Shown piece by piece: positions 24,747 to 35,992 of a stretch of DNA of 64,000 bases (positions are counted from its first letter, which is position 1; each line of letters starts with the position of its first letter). This DNA is from Flaccisagitta enflata. Lineage: Eukaryota > Chaetognatha > Sagittoidea > Aphragmophora. Position numbers and translations under genes: made by a program. The stretch is from NCBI GenBank assembly GCA_965153355.1, contig OZ231126.1, positions 105,028,001-105,092,000 on the forward strand, given 5' to 3'. The notes under the pieces are model-generated. The model searched no databases and had not been told where the DNA came from. It was given only the letters and a program-made list of their open reading frames with translations.

Positions 24747-27700
24747 TCAAGTACGCCTCATTTTGATGTAGACTCTCCCCAAAAAGTTCCTTTTTTCAAT
24801 GTGTGCAAAACAGAGATAAAGGCTCAATATACTGTGCTCAAAGATGGCAGCCTTGATTGCCTCCAAGAGGATGAATGCATGGTTTCTGGAAGTTTCATCT
24901 TCTACAAATAAGCTAATTTTGCAGTTTTTTGACTCATGACTTGCAGAAATATGTACTTTTATCTTGCCAATGGTTCCCCGGCATTCATCAACATGAATCT
25001 TTATGGAGGATGGAGTACAGAATTCAAAAAGAAGGGTCGCAACCCAGTAAATCAATTTCTTTGATCTCAATATCATATTGAATATGACGTAAAATGCCTC
25101 AGAAATGTCACTCCATATTTGATCGACATTTGGCAGTGGCATTGAAGCAAGAGCCGGCACAAAGTACCAACAACAAATTGGTGAAGGTCTGAGGATAAAA
25201 TTCATTTTATCTTGATCCATTGCCACAAAAACGTGCTTAGAATGTTTGAGCCGCTTCAGCTCCATGAAAAACATGGATGAATCTTTTTCTTCATTTCCCT
25301 CATACAGTTTTTTGAAGGATGTCTTTTGGGATGAATCCATGTTGTATGAGGTTTGCCAATGATTCAATATCATTTATGGGATTTGCTGAGTTATATTCCA
25401 ATTTGCTGAGACTCTTTACTAGATTTTTTGTGCCTTTGGTAATTGCTCTAGAAAGACTATACAAATTTGGAAATTCTTTATCCAAAATCCGGCAAACCTC
25501 TTGGTCATCTTCAATAAAAGATTGTCTTCCCTCACAAGGGCCAATGTCTGTAACATTCGTTTTGCTGCCATCATTTTCAATGTCATTGATGTCATCAAAG
25601 CCACTTGGCCGACCGAACAACTGACCAACCGACTGACCGACCAACTGGCCAACCATTATAGTAGGTTGTAGAGTTATGAACGTGTGGGTAAGAAACATTG
25701 AAAAGGTTTAACTGATTAAAAAAAAACATACCGCTAGCGAGTTTGAATATGTTTTGAAGGTTTTTTTCAAGACAGAGCTCACAGTTGATGCTCTTAAGTC
25801 GGCCATTTTGGTGGAAAAGCTTTTGAAAAAATTGTATATTTTGAAGGAGATGATGCTCCTTATATTTTTTATCTCAGCTCCGAAAAAGAGCATGAGATAA
25901 AAGAGGCTGTCTATATGCTCAATTATCAGGCCGTCCCGGAGGTCTGAAATCAATTTTTTGGGGATGTTGGAGGAAGATCTATGGCATTTCTCATATTCTT
26001 GTCTTTGGCTAAAGCTCATTTCAGAATTTTCTATTGTTCTTATTTCAGGAAATGCTGAGAAATCTAAACTGTGATTCATGACAGATTTTCGGTCAAAGAC
26101 GACGTCGGCCTCGACTAAATAGCTGAGGTGTTCAAATTTTGCTTTTGAGGCAAAGAAGGCGGAATCTTTGGCAATCAATTTTTGGGAGAGGGCATGGAAG
26201 GCTTCTTTGTGGAGCAAGGGTGACATCAACGTGTAATCACAAAGTGGAAGTGGTAAAGTTTGAGCAGATGGGTAGAGACTGAAAAAGATAAGTAAAATGA
26301 GTAGTTGAAGGTTGTGTTTTGTGACAGTTGTTTGAGAGATAATTAGATCAAATAGTGGGTAAGTGGTGGGGGGGGTGGAAGGTTGTTAAACTGACCTATT
26401 GGCATCAATATAGTAGCCATTTGATACAGGGCTATTAAGTTTGGCGCCAATTGAGAAAAACTTGAAAAGGGAATTATTTGTGACATAGCCACCTGAATAG
26501 AGTAAAGAATTTTGGTTGAGGTAAGAGACAAGGTAAGATACATGGGTGTTCTAGTCGTGTGTGGGTTGGCAGGAGCAGTGTTGGAGAGGTTGTTTTGGGA
26601 AGGAGGGTAGTGGTTGTATGCTCAAAAAAGGAGACCGACCGGCGGGTGAACCAACCGAGCAACCGACGGACCGACAGTGGGGTGTAGAGTCGCGTAGCAC
26701 GTGACTAGAAAAGATGATTAGGGAAAAATGAATTGATCAAGAGAAAGTGGAACATTGTGAGAGAGGACATACCACGTAAAGATCTTTGCCAGATATCCAT
26801 TGTTTCTGGTGGAACGAAATCGATTTGAAGGCTACGATTTTTGTCGCGCGGGTCACGTGAGTGGAACAAAGCCATGCTCATTGCGGTTGCCGCCATTGTC
26901 AAAAAATGGCCGGGGAATAAATCAAGGGCTTCAAAGATGTATGAAAAATAGTACTTGGCTGCATCAAGTAAGAAAAGCGTGTCAGCCTGATTGTAAATCC
27001 AGAGGCACTCTAAAAGTGATTTGAATTGAAGTGTGTCCCAAAGAGAAATGAAGTGTTGGTACTGAGACAACGGGATTTGTTGGTTATCAGAAAGTTGATC
27101 GGAAAAAGCCTCTCTACTTGGTACTGATGTGGTTTCTTTCAAAGTTTGCAAATCTGTTGCAAAATTGAAAGGGAAATGGAGTTTTCCTTTGACAAGTGCG
27201 AGGAATTGGCTGTATGTGTATTTGCAATGATTGATTGAGAAATCATAAACAGATGAAAACATTTTCTCTAAAGGTATGTTTTCTTGAGATGCGACATTGT
27301 TAAGATCATCCACACAATTTCCTAATGATGACGCGAAATGCAGCAAAGAATCGATAAAAATAAATTCTCTTGACTCGACCGGGCAGATAGGTCTTGGGGT
27401 AACGGTTCCTTTAGATTTCAGCATACATGGTTCACACAGGTGACCATCTGGGCAACTGAACTTGAAGCGGATGGAAATAGGGCTATTGACATCCTTCATT
27501 AGGATTTTAGGGGGCTGTAGAAACAAAGGTTTTTCATAGAAAGTGCCGTGAGCTGTGGTAACTCTGATTTTTTCCTTACTCAAACGTGTTACACATCGAA
27601 CAATCCAAAAGAAGTCGTAACTAAGGAAAAGGAAAGAAAAGGGGAGAAAAAGAAATAATCATATTGTAGTTGAGAAAAAAAGGTTTAGGAAAAAATATAG

Positions 27701-30700
27701 TATTGGGATAGATATATCTTTCGGGATAAAGAGAGTTCTTGACTTTGAAAAAGTCGTAGTAGCACTTTAAAAAAGGCTGAAATTTAATTTTAATATTATT
27801 TTTTTTTAATTTTGATTTGAAAAGTCTTGACATAAAAGCAAAGCCAGATAAACAGTAGGCATATGCTGTGTGCTTACTAGGGGGGGGTAAAGCATGTGAT
27901 ATATGTCGTAAGAGCGCTCAATAGAGGCTGAAAAAAAGTTAAAAAAGAATGTTTTTTTTTATTTTTGGGTTGGGTTAAATTTGTCATTGTGTGTGAAAGT
28001 AGATAAGGTAACAAGGCTGGATACACGGTCATCAGTTGCGGACGGGTGGGCAGGGGTGAAAATGTGTGTTTTTCCACTTTTCGACTTGATGGTTACGGAC
28101 GGACCGACCGAGCGACCGACCGACGGACAAAGCCTTTTATAGAGTTGCGTGACTGTGACTAAAAAGAACAGACAGACTTGAAGTCAGACTGACAAATTAG
28201 GTTTTATATTGGGAAAAATTGAAAAAAAAAAAACATGAAACTCTCTCGATTGGGAAGATATATCATAACTTATCATAAAATCATCATAAATCACAAAATA
28301 TATTTACCTACTGCCATTATGGGCTAAAATTACATTTGGCGCGGTCTTTAGATGACGCTGATTCAAATTACAGTTTGTACAAATTTTGCTGAAAAGATAG
28401 AAAAGATAGAAAAGGTTGAGGATAGAAAAGATAGATTAGATAGAAAATGTTTTGTTGGAAGGTGGAAGGTGTAGGAAGGTGGAATGGTGGGGGGGGAGGT
28501 AGTAGTCAAAGTGGTTCTGTGTCATTCCAATCTTTTGATCGTTCATTCATTCGTTCATTCATTCATTTGTTCATTCTTTCATTTGTTCATTCTTTCATTT
28601 GTTCATTCTTTCATTCGTTCATTTGTTCGTTCATTCATTGAGTATTATAATATGTAGTAAGCTTACGCTTGTAATTTGGAGCTGAGTTGTAAATGAATAT
28701 GATGTCTGCAAGGAATTGTTTTTTCTTTGCTTCTCACAATTTTGAATTTCTTGTTGAAAGTTGAAAGAGCGCGTACTGGTGTGTCATCTGAGCGCTTGAA
28801 GCGGTAGCTGAAAAATTTGTTGCCGCAATAGATGCAGCGGTTGGATAGGGCCCAGCGGCATTTGGTTGATTCGCTAAAAGAATGGAAGGGGGGTACTCCG
28901 GGGTCCCTTTCTAGGGATTCTTTTAGGAAATTAGAAAGAGGTTTGGCGTCATTTCTCAGGGTTAGAAGGAAAGAGAGCATAAACTGTTTTTCTGACTGGT
29001 GGTCAGGGTCAAAAATGCAACCCCGGGGTCGGCTTAGAGTTGGTGGGAGGGGTAAGTGGTCATGTAAAGAGCAATGGGCGAGGGCGTAAGCGAAGACAGA
29101 ATGAATTTTGTCGGCTCCAGAGGGATGAGGGACTTCGGCAGATGGTTTTTTCATCATCGATTCGATATCGAAAGCGGACAGACAGACGGGCAGAATTAAC
29201 TTGTTCAAATCGCCTCGTTTGAACTTCAAACCGTTAACTTCTGTTTTCCCATTGAAGGGGTTTGTGGTGAGATGGTTTGAAATAATTCTATTCTTAGCTC
29301 GCCTTTTAGTTACTTTCCCGCCGGTTGGGAAAGAAGAGCAAACTGTTTTGTGGCTATTTTTTTCACTTAGGTTGGAAAACAATGCCATACATGTGCGACA
29401 TAAAGCAGTGCAGTCTCTAGCGCCGTTTTTTTGATACTTCAGATTGTTGGTATACAGGAACTTTATGAGATCTGTGATGAGAAGGACATGGCCTGGGGAA
29501 TCATGTGGTGTTCTGTGTTTTTCAAGGAGATTTGGTTTATTTTCTTTCCATATGAAAGGGTGGTCGATAATCAAATCTGTCTGAAGGTACCGATCGTCAT
29601 CATTATGGGAGCTAAGGCGGGAGGGAAAGATGTGGATGTTGTATTTTTCCCGGCCTTGAGTTTCAGTGAAAACTAGACGATAGAGGTTCAAGCTTAGTCC
29701 GAGGTATTTAGAGTGATTTTGAGTGAGATTGGGTGAAATGGGTGAATTGGCCTTTTCTAATTCACGAAATGATTTTAAGGGAATCGATGGGAGCTCATTT
29801 GTTTTCTTGCGTTCCAACAGATGGTGGAATTTGAGAAATGGGAGTAAGTGAGATACATCTCTCTTTCCTATGGAGCCTAAAGGCTTGGCGTCAACAGATA
29901 GCAATATATTTAGACAAATTGCTAGTGGCAAACAAATACCCCTTAAAGGTGAGAGCTTTTCGGCCCAGTTTTCAGGATCTAAGACATATCTCGAAAGTCG
30001 TTCCCTTACAATTGGGTTGAATTGTCGGTCTGATTGAAAATTTGAAGAAAATCTTTGCAGTCTGTTATTGTGATCACCAATGACTCTTCTTAAATGTGCA
30101 ATTTCGATTGAAAAAAAATTCCAAGCAGATCCCCACACTAGAAAGAAGAAAAGAAAAGAAAAATTGGCTGAGATAAGAATGAGGGGGGGGAGACAGTTTC
30201 TCAGGAGTAATGGAAAGAGTATTTGAGAAGTAGAGGAGTTTAAAGAGTCGATGTGAAATGAGGTAAAGATTGTTAACCGACCGACCGATCAACTGACTGA
30301 CCAACAACCAACCAACCAACCAACCAACCAACCAACCAACCAACTGACCAACTGACCGACAAAAAGGGGTGTAGAGTCTAGTAGCACGTGACTGAAAAAT
30401 GATACCTGTAAGCATTGACTCAGAGTCCTGAATGGCTTGTTCTGATAGAGAGAGAAATGAAGGGATGGTTAGGTAGTTAGGAAGGTAGTAATTAGAAATG
30501 AATGGTTGGGAAGAGTTGGAAAGAACGAATGCTTACCGAAAAAAGTTTGAATGAATTCATCAACAAATTCAGTTTTTTGTGAAGGAGTGAGAAAAGCGGG
30601 TAGGCACCAAAATTGATTTTTCAGGCTTGTCCATCTAGATTGGATTGGATTGGATTGAATTAAATCAGATTAGAAAAGATTGGGTTGGGAAGACAAAACG

Positions 30701-33247
30701 GATTTCTCAAAAAAAAATTAATCAGTCATTGGGTAAAGGTACCTGTTACAAAATTACGTTATTTCCTGTAATGATGATAATGACTATAATTACCTATTGA
30801 CCTATAATTGCCTATAATGACCTATGATTACCTATAATTACATATGATTACCTATAATTACCCATAATCAAATAATGACCTATAAGTACCTATAAAGACC
30901 TGTGATTACCTATAATTACATATGGACCAATAATTACCTACAATGAGGTATGATTACCCAAAATTACCCACAATTACCTATAATAACATAATGATCTATA
31001 ATTACCTATAATGACCTATGATTACCTATAGTTACCTATAATTACCTATAAATACCCATAATTAGATAATGACCTATAAGTACCTATAAAGACCTATGAT
31101 TACCTATAATTACATATGGACCAATAATTACCTATTATGACCTATGATTACCCATAACTACCTTTAAGAACATAATGACCTTTAATGACCTATGATTACC
31201 TATAATTAACTGTAATTGCATAATGACCTATAATTACCTAAAATTACCTATGATTAGCTATAATTACCTAAAATTGAATATTGACCTATAATTACCTGTA
31301 ATTGTCTATTTACATGTAATTACCTATAATGACCTATGATTACCTATAATTACCTATTATTACATAATGACCTATAATCACCTTTAATGACCTTCGATTA
31401 CCTATGATTACCCATAATTTCATAATGACCTATGATTACCTATAATTATCTAAAATGACCTATTATTACATAATGACCTATAATTACCTATAATGATCTA
31501 TAATTACCTTTAATTACCTATGATTATCTATTATTACATAATGACCTATAATTACCAATAATGACCTTTAATGACCTATAATGACCTATAATGACCTTAT
31601 AATGACCTATAATTATATAATTACCTATAATCACCTATAATTACCTATAATTACCTATGATTACATACTGACCTATGATTACCAATAATGACCTATAATT
31701 GCATAATAACCTATAATTACCTATAATGACCTATAATTACCTATAATTACCTATAATTACATAATGACCTAAAATTACCTATGATTACCTACCATGACCT
31801 ATGATTACCTATAATGACCTATATTACCTGTAATTGCATAGTGACCTTTAATGACCTATAATTACCTATGATTTCCCAAAATTGCATAATGACCTATAAT
31901 TACCTATAATTATGTAAATAAAAAGTGAAATGACAAAATTGACTAAAATGACTAAAATGACTGAGAATGAGTTAGAATGACTAAAAATGACTTAAAATGA
32001 TGTATAATGACTTATAATGACATAAAATGACTTTGAATGACTTAAAATGACTTAAAATGATGAAAAGGATTTTATTGACTAAAATGACAATAATGACTTG
32101 AAATGACTTGGAATGACTTAAAATGCCTTAAAATCACTTGAAATGACTTAAAATCACTTGAAATGACTTAAAATAACTTTAAATGACATAGAATGACTTA
32201 AATTGATGAAAAGGACTATATTGACTAAAATGACAATAATGACTTAAAATGACTTGGAATGACTTAAAATGCCTTAAAATCACTTGAAATGACTTAAAAT
32301 CACTTTAAATGACTTAAAATAACTTTAAATGACATAGAATGACTTAAAATGATGAAAAGGACTATATTGACTAAAATGACAATAATGACCTAAAATGACT
32401 TAGAATGACTTAGAATGACTTAGAATGACTTAAAATGACTTAGAATGACTTAGAATGACTAAAAATGACTAAAAATGACTTAAAGAAATAAAATTAATAA
32501 AAAAAGTAAAGTGTGACCAACCAACCGACCGACCGACCGACCAACCGACCGACGGACAAAGCGGGTTGTAGAGTCGCGTGCACGCGACTAAAAATTAATC
32601 AGTCATTGGGTAAAGGTACCTGTTACAAAATTCAGTGAGCTCAATGGCATGTTGGAACTTTAAGTTGAACGCGAGCCAAAAAAAAAGTTTTTTGTCATTA
32701 TTGCGTTCAATTTCTTCCAACAATTTGGGCTTCAAATGAAATTTGCAATAAAAGAAAATTTCTTCCAAATGGCTAAGGCGAATTTCGTTTTGGGACTCTT
32801 CTCTTTCAAAAACCCACTTAGTCAGGCGCCCTGATAGAGAAGTAGGTGAGTCAGATAGTCAGAACAAGGTCAGATACACGGCTGTCTCAGTTGTTTGTGA
32901 ATGGGTAGGAGCAGTGATCGAGTTGTAGAGGTCGCTTAAACATTTGGACAGGAGTAATGGGATCAGAAAGTTGGAAGTTGAGATGAGACTGACCGACCGA
33001 CAAACCAACCGACCATCAAATGAGAACGAGTGAGCGACAAACCAACAGACCAAGAAGTGTGTTAGGACATGACCTCAAAAAAATAAGTGAAAAGGTGAAG
33101 TGGTTGGGTTCAAAGAAAAAAAAAACTCACCAGTGAAATTGTCATCTGTAAGATAACTTTGTACTAGTAAAGTTTCAGAAGTAATATGGTTCAATAATGT
33201 ATCGTCTTCGAATTCGTCGTTATCCATGGTTAAGTCATTACTGATAT
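24747..33247 (-). CDS. Family B DNA polymerase (protein-primed type), at least nine exons
   Basis: Right-to-left exons: 33131-33247 (ATG 33225-33227); 32620-32830; 30537-30634; 30406-30441; 28667-30137; 26773-27620; 26396-26492; 25732-26278; then about 25600-24747 with an uncertain acceptor. The first eight join with matching phases at consensus GT/AG sites. Exon 5 has a Cys/His cluster (CRTCMALF...HKTVC), then exonuclease I AFDIES. Exon 6 has the AYDFF region (exo II; its usual Asn is Lys), FIDSLLHFASSLG and exo III YNQADTLFLLDA. Exon 7 carries palm motif A, YIDANSLYP, cut by the intron after AG. Exon 8 ends in motif B, TYSNSLA. The last region holds an ILRSKKLIYW helix and a motif-C-like KIHVDECRG, where D-E-C replaces D-T-D. 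It also has a +1 frameshift at an A6 run near 25320. Total is about 1,400 codons, in the range of Polinton and adintovirus polymerases. The exonuclease and motif A look intact; the frameshift and motif C suggest a damaged or diverged C-terminus. Confidence 0.85.
25598..25690 (+). mobile_element. HINE-like element fragment in polymerase intron 8
   Basis: A CCGA/CCAA tetranucleotide tract is followed by TAGGTTGTAGAGTTATGAAC, a decayed 3' end. It abuts the start of the last polymerase exon region and blurs the acceptor site. Confidence 0.55.
26527..26709 (+). mobile_element. HINE-like element in polymerase intron 6
   Basis: It starts ACAAGGTAAGATACATGGGT and ends TAGAGTCGCGTAGCACGTGA plus CTAGAAAAG, and fills about two thirds of the 280 bp intron at 26493-26772. 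Confidence 0.8.
28009..28165 (+). mobile_element. HINE-like element, subfamily B, in polymerase intron 5
   Basis: It starts AACAAGGCTGGATACACGGT, has 'CACTTTTCGACTTGATGGTT' and a GACC tract, and ends GAGTTGCGTGACTGTGACTA plus AAAA. Confidence 0.8.
28372..28650. repeat. Microsatellites in polymerase intron 5
   Basis: 'AGATAGAAAAG' repeats at about 28390-28445 are followed by a (TTCATTCG/TTTG)n tract at 28535-28640. They are non-coding; the phenylalanine/serine-rich ORF over them is an artefact. Confidence 0.8.
30272..30397 (+). mobile_element. HINE-like element fragment in polymerase intron 4
   Basis: A CCAA/CTGA tract is followed by GTAGAGTCTAGTAGCACGTG plus ACTGAAAAA. It ends 9 bp from the donor-side edge of the 36-nt exon. 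Confidence 0.7.
30713..30755. repeat. 43 bp direct repeat, left copy
   Basis: It is identical to 32590-32632. The right copy contains the end of polymerase exon 2 and its donor (TGTTACAAAATT read on the plus strand). The left copy is now intronic. The two flank the minisatellite block. Confidence 0.9.
30760..32480. repeat. Minisatellite pair in polymerase intron 2
   Basis: 30760-31915 repeats a ~12/24 bp motif, ATGACCTATAATTACCTATA. 31930-32480 repeats a ~10-11 bp motif, AATGACTTAA/AATGACTTGG, in which a longer ~130 bp unit also recurs (compare 32050-32180 with 32210-32340). Both are non-coding. Confidence 0.9.
32500..32594 (+). mobile_element. HINE-like element fragment in polymerase intron 2
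   Basis: It begins in AAAAAGTAAAGTGTGACCAA, has a CCGACCGACC tract, and ends GAGTCGCGTGCACGCGACTA plus AAAA, running straight into the right copy of the 43 bp direct repeat. Confidence 0.8.
32866..33065 (+). mobile_element. HINE-like element in polymerase intron 1
   Basis: It starts AACAAGGTCAGATACACGGC, has the GTAGGAGCAGTGATCGAG block and an ACCGACCG tract, and ends with a degenerate hairpin, AAGTGTGTTAGGACATGACC. Confidence 0.7.
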
Positions 33248-33675
33248 CTATAGTTAATGTGAAATTGGGAAAAATAAAGTAAAAAGATACAAGAAAGAAA
33301 AAAAAAACTTTAATAAAACGAGATAAATGAAAAAAGAGAGAAAGAAATTGTCAAGCAGAGGTTACATAAGCTTAAAGAGTCTGATTTATTGTTTGTTGAT
33401 AGATTAAGTGTTCGAGATGATGGAGATAGTGGATCAGGAAACATGAAACGGTTTTTTTTTCACGGTAGAAAGGCACAGTCGACGCAGTCCGTCTACAAAG
33501 GTTGGATTTTAGAGAGGGTAAGGTGAGGAAAAGAGAGTGGATGTGGGGGGGTGGAGGTTAATGAATCGATCGGGTGAATCAATCGTTCAATCAATCAATC
33601 AATCAATCAACTAATCAATCAGTCGATCAATCAATCAATCGAAAAAAAAATCTTTGGGAATAACACCTTTATTGC
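33248..33675. other. Spacer between polymerase and the small acidic ORF
   Basis: It contains a (CAATCAAT)n tract at about 33572-33640. No gene is recognised. Confidence 0.5.
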
Positions 33676-33912
33676 TCATCGATTCTCGGCTTCAAATAAT
33701 CTTCTAGTGAAGAGTCGTATTTCATGTTGAAAGGCTAACAATTGAACCTCAATGAAGGATGAAAAGTGTGGGTGAGAGTTCAAAATGTTTGTAATATTAT
33801 TGGTGATTGTCAAATTTAATTCTTTCGCGCGTGATTGGTCGTTTAAACAATCGCAGTGAGGTAAGTGAGGTGGTGACTCGTCCTCGCCGTTATCAATGTT
33901 TTGATCGGCCAT
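33676..33912 (-). CDS. Small protein of unknown function (78 residues)
   Basis: The frame starts at an ATG seven bases after a good splice acceptor (CTTTATCAG) and runs 78 codons. The N-terminus is acidic with a Cys/His patch (HLPHCDCLND); a predicted helical C-terminal half follows (LLAFQHEIRLFTRRLFEAE). No family is recognised. It lies upstream of the polymerase, same strand. The acceptor just before ATG implies a spliced leader or 5' UTR intron. Confidence 0.55.
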   Translation of the reverse strand: MADQNIDNGEDESPPHLPHCDCLNDQSRAKELNLTITNNITNILNSHPHFSSFIEVQLLAFQHEIRLFTRRLFEAENR

Positions 33913-33966
33913 TTTTTTCTGATAAAGACAACAGTGAAATATGATCGAAGTACAGGTGAGCTTCAC

Positions 33967-35072
33967 TTAAGCGAGCGAAAAAAAAAGGTTGAATTGAATT
34001 TGACAAAGTTGTAGGTTATTGCTCAACTGAAGTATTGAAGTAAGTGGGTCATCTTTATGAAAAAGAAAAAGTCGAAAGATATAAAATGAATAAATCAAGC
34101 AAAATGAATTTGTGTCAAGCAAGCATATATTTCCGAGACATGCATGGCTGGAGGAAAGTGTCATATTTTGTGTAACTCGAAAAAAAATGTCTTTTTGTGA
34201 ATCCTGTTGAGTTGTTCGACCGGAAAAGTGAACAAAGGCTGGATGATACATTGTTATTGAGGTTACGTTGGCATTTGGGCGGGAGCAGTGAGCTCAAAAA
34301 AGTGGGTAAAAGGATAAACTGACTGACCGACCGACCAACGGGTTGACATAGTGGGGTGTAGAGTTGTGATGCGGCAGACTTAAAAAAAAATGCCAGTTTT
34401 TGGTTTTGTTGCCATTTTCTTTCACCCCGGTGAGGCAGGCTTGGGCGATGCGGATGGCCAATTGAGGGCTGTATTTGCCCAACACCTCGAAGTAGCGGAG
34501 CAATTGGGGGTGCTCTGATTTGACGGCCTCATGGACGTCGTCGAGGATGGATTCGTCCCAATCATCATCTTCATCGTCGTCGTCGTCGTCCTCATCGTCG
34601 TCGTCTTCGTCCTCAATTTCGACTTCCTCAACTTCGACGTCTTCGTCGGGAAGAGTGCGATAGAGTTCCCACTCGTTCTTCTGTTGGGCAATCAATTGTT
34701 GGTGTTCTAGCGCGAACAGCATGCGTTTGATGGCGCATTCCATGTTCTGTTTGTCGGCTTGACTCCAATATGATCCCGGTCTGAGTTCGGGAAGGCCGAA
34801 ATGGTCGTCTCCCAATTCTTCCGCGCGAAATCGGGATTCTGTTCTAGTGACGCAGATGTTGGATGAGGCGCTGGTTCCTGGCATCTGGGCGTTGGCTCTT
34901 TGCATCGGGGCTCTGGTTGGTGGCTTTGGTTTCTGGCCTCGGGAAAGGGCTTTTCCTTTGATGTTGGTGGCGAAAGTTACTTTTCTCGGATTTTTTTTTT
35001 TTTTTTAGTTTTTCTGTCTACAGTGAGGTCATAGACCTCTTGAATGATTTGAAGATCTTTCTTGCCGGACAT
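33967..35072 (-). CDS. Acidic protein of unknown function, frame broken in an A16 run
   Basis: The frame opens at ATG (35070-35072), MSGKKDLQIIQEVYDLTV. It runs into a 16-base A homopolymer (plus-strand T run 34991-35006) and stops 15 bases later. The +1-shifted frame is open from that run to a GT donor at 34425, giving about 215 codons with an aspartate/glutamate tract (around 34560-34630) and a C-terminal helix-rich segment ending QLAIRIAQACLTG. Composition is continuous across the shift, so one gene is likely. The next exon may be about 33967-34043 (acceptor after CTTTTTCATAAAG, ending in TAA), which is tentative. The intron holds a HINE-like element at 34226-34389. Function unknown. Confidence 0.6.
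34226..34389 (+). mobile_element. HINE-like element
   Basis: It starts AACAAAGGCTGGATGATACA, has ATTTGGGCGGGAGCAGTGAG and an ACCGACCG tract, and ends GTAGAGTTGTGATGCGGCAG plus ACTTAAAAA. It lies in the presumed intron of the acidic-protein gene. Confidence 0.75.
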
Positions 35073-35215
35073 TTTTCTTCGAGTGAGGTGATTAGAGGAA
35101 GTGAATGGAATTCGAATTTGCTTGAGAAAAAAGCATGAAAAAATGTTTTGAAAAAATTGCGAAGCAGGAAAAAGGGGCAAGCGAATAATTGAATGTTGAA
35201 TATGAAGAAGAAGTA

Positions 35216-35361
35216 AACAAGGCCGGATACATGGTTGGCAGTTGCGGACGGGTGGGCAGGGGGAGGAAATGCACATTTTTCAACTCTTCGACTCGATCAT
35301 TATGGGTCAACGGACAGACAGACAAAGCCTCATACAGAGTTGTGTGTCTGCAACTAAAATG
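35216..35361 (+). mobile_element. HINE-like element, subfamily B
   Basis: It starts AACAAGGCCGGATACATGGT and ends AGAGTTGTGTGTCTGCAACT plus AAAA. It lies in the gap between two unidentified genes. Confidence 0.85.
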
Positions 35362-35539
35362 AAAACGAAGATGATTTTGATTCATACACAAGTATAGATT
35401 GGTTATCTACTGAGAAAAAGCAGTTCAAACGAGAAAAATTATCTGGCTTTAGCGATGACTCAAAAAAAAAAATTTGAAAAAAAGCCTGATTAAAAATAAC
35501 GAGAAGCGACATTGAAAGCGACACAGCGATTTTAAAGGT

Positions 35540-35992
35540 CTATAATAATGCTTTATCATATCCCAGATCTTGAGACTCTGGTTTGATGCGGATTGTATCA
35601 TTCATTTGGTCTCCTGGGACAATTTTTATTATTTCGATTGTGTCCTCATCATCAGAGTTAAGTCGTGTATTTGTTGGAGAAAGAGAGAGATGATCATCGT
35701 TATCGTTATCTTGATTGTCACTTTCAGATTCAAAATCCAGGAGAGGTGAATCTTCAAGGCCGATTTCGTCATCAGAATAGAACCGTTGTCGTTTGTTTTT
35801 CATGTGGTTCCCTTTTGTTCTTTTCAGTGTGTTTTTGGTGGAAGGTGGGTGAGAAGGAGATGGTATTTCATCCCAGTTAGTGCTTGGAAGGGAAAACGTG
35901 GCCTCCAGAGAGGCGAGTGACCTTTTTTGACCATCAGATAAGTTAAAGGTGGCAGGTTGGTGGGATCTCAAGTCTGAGATCAATTTGCCCAT
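35540..35992 (-). CDS. Acidic protein of unknown function (150 residues), overlaps upstream gene
   Basis: 150 codons from ATG. A basic patch (TLKRTKGNHMKNKRQRF) is followed by long acidic stretches (ESESDNQDNDNDD, SDDEDTIEIIKIVPGD). The last feature looks like a SUMO-interacting motif (hydrophobic IEIIKIV beside acids), which is inference. The start codon lies inside the last codons of the upstream zinc-finger-like gene, a 13-nt overlap in a different frame. Such overlaps are normal in viruses and rare in animal nuclear genes. Confidence 0.65.
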   Translation of the reverse strand: MGKLISDLRSHQPATFNLSDGQKRSLASLEATFSLPSTNWDEIPSPSHPPSTKNTLKRTKGNHMKNKRQRFYSDDEIGLEDSPLLDFESESDNQDNDNDDHLSLSPTNTRLNSDDEDTIEIIKIVPGDQMNDTIRIKPESQDLGYDKALL

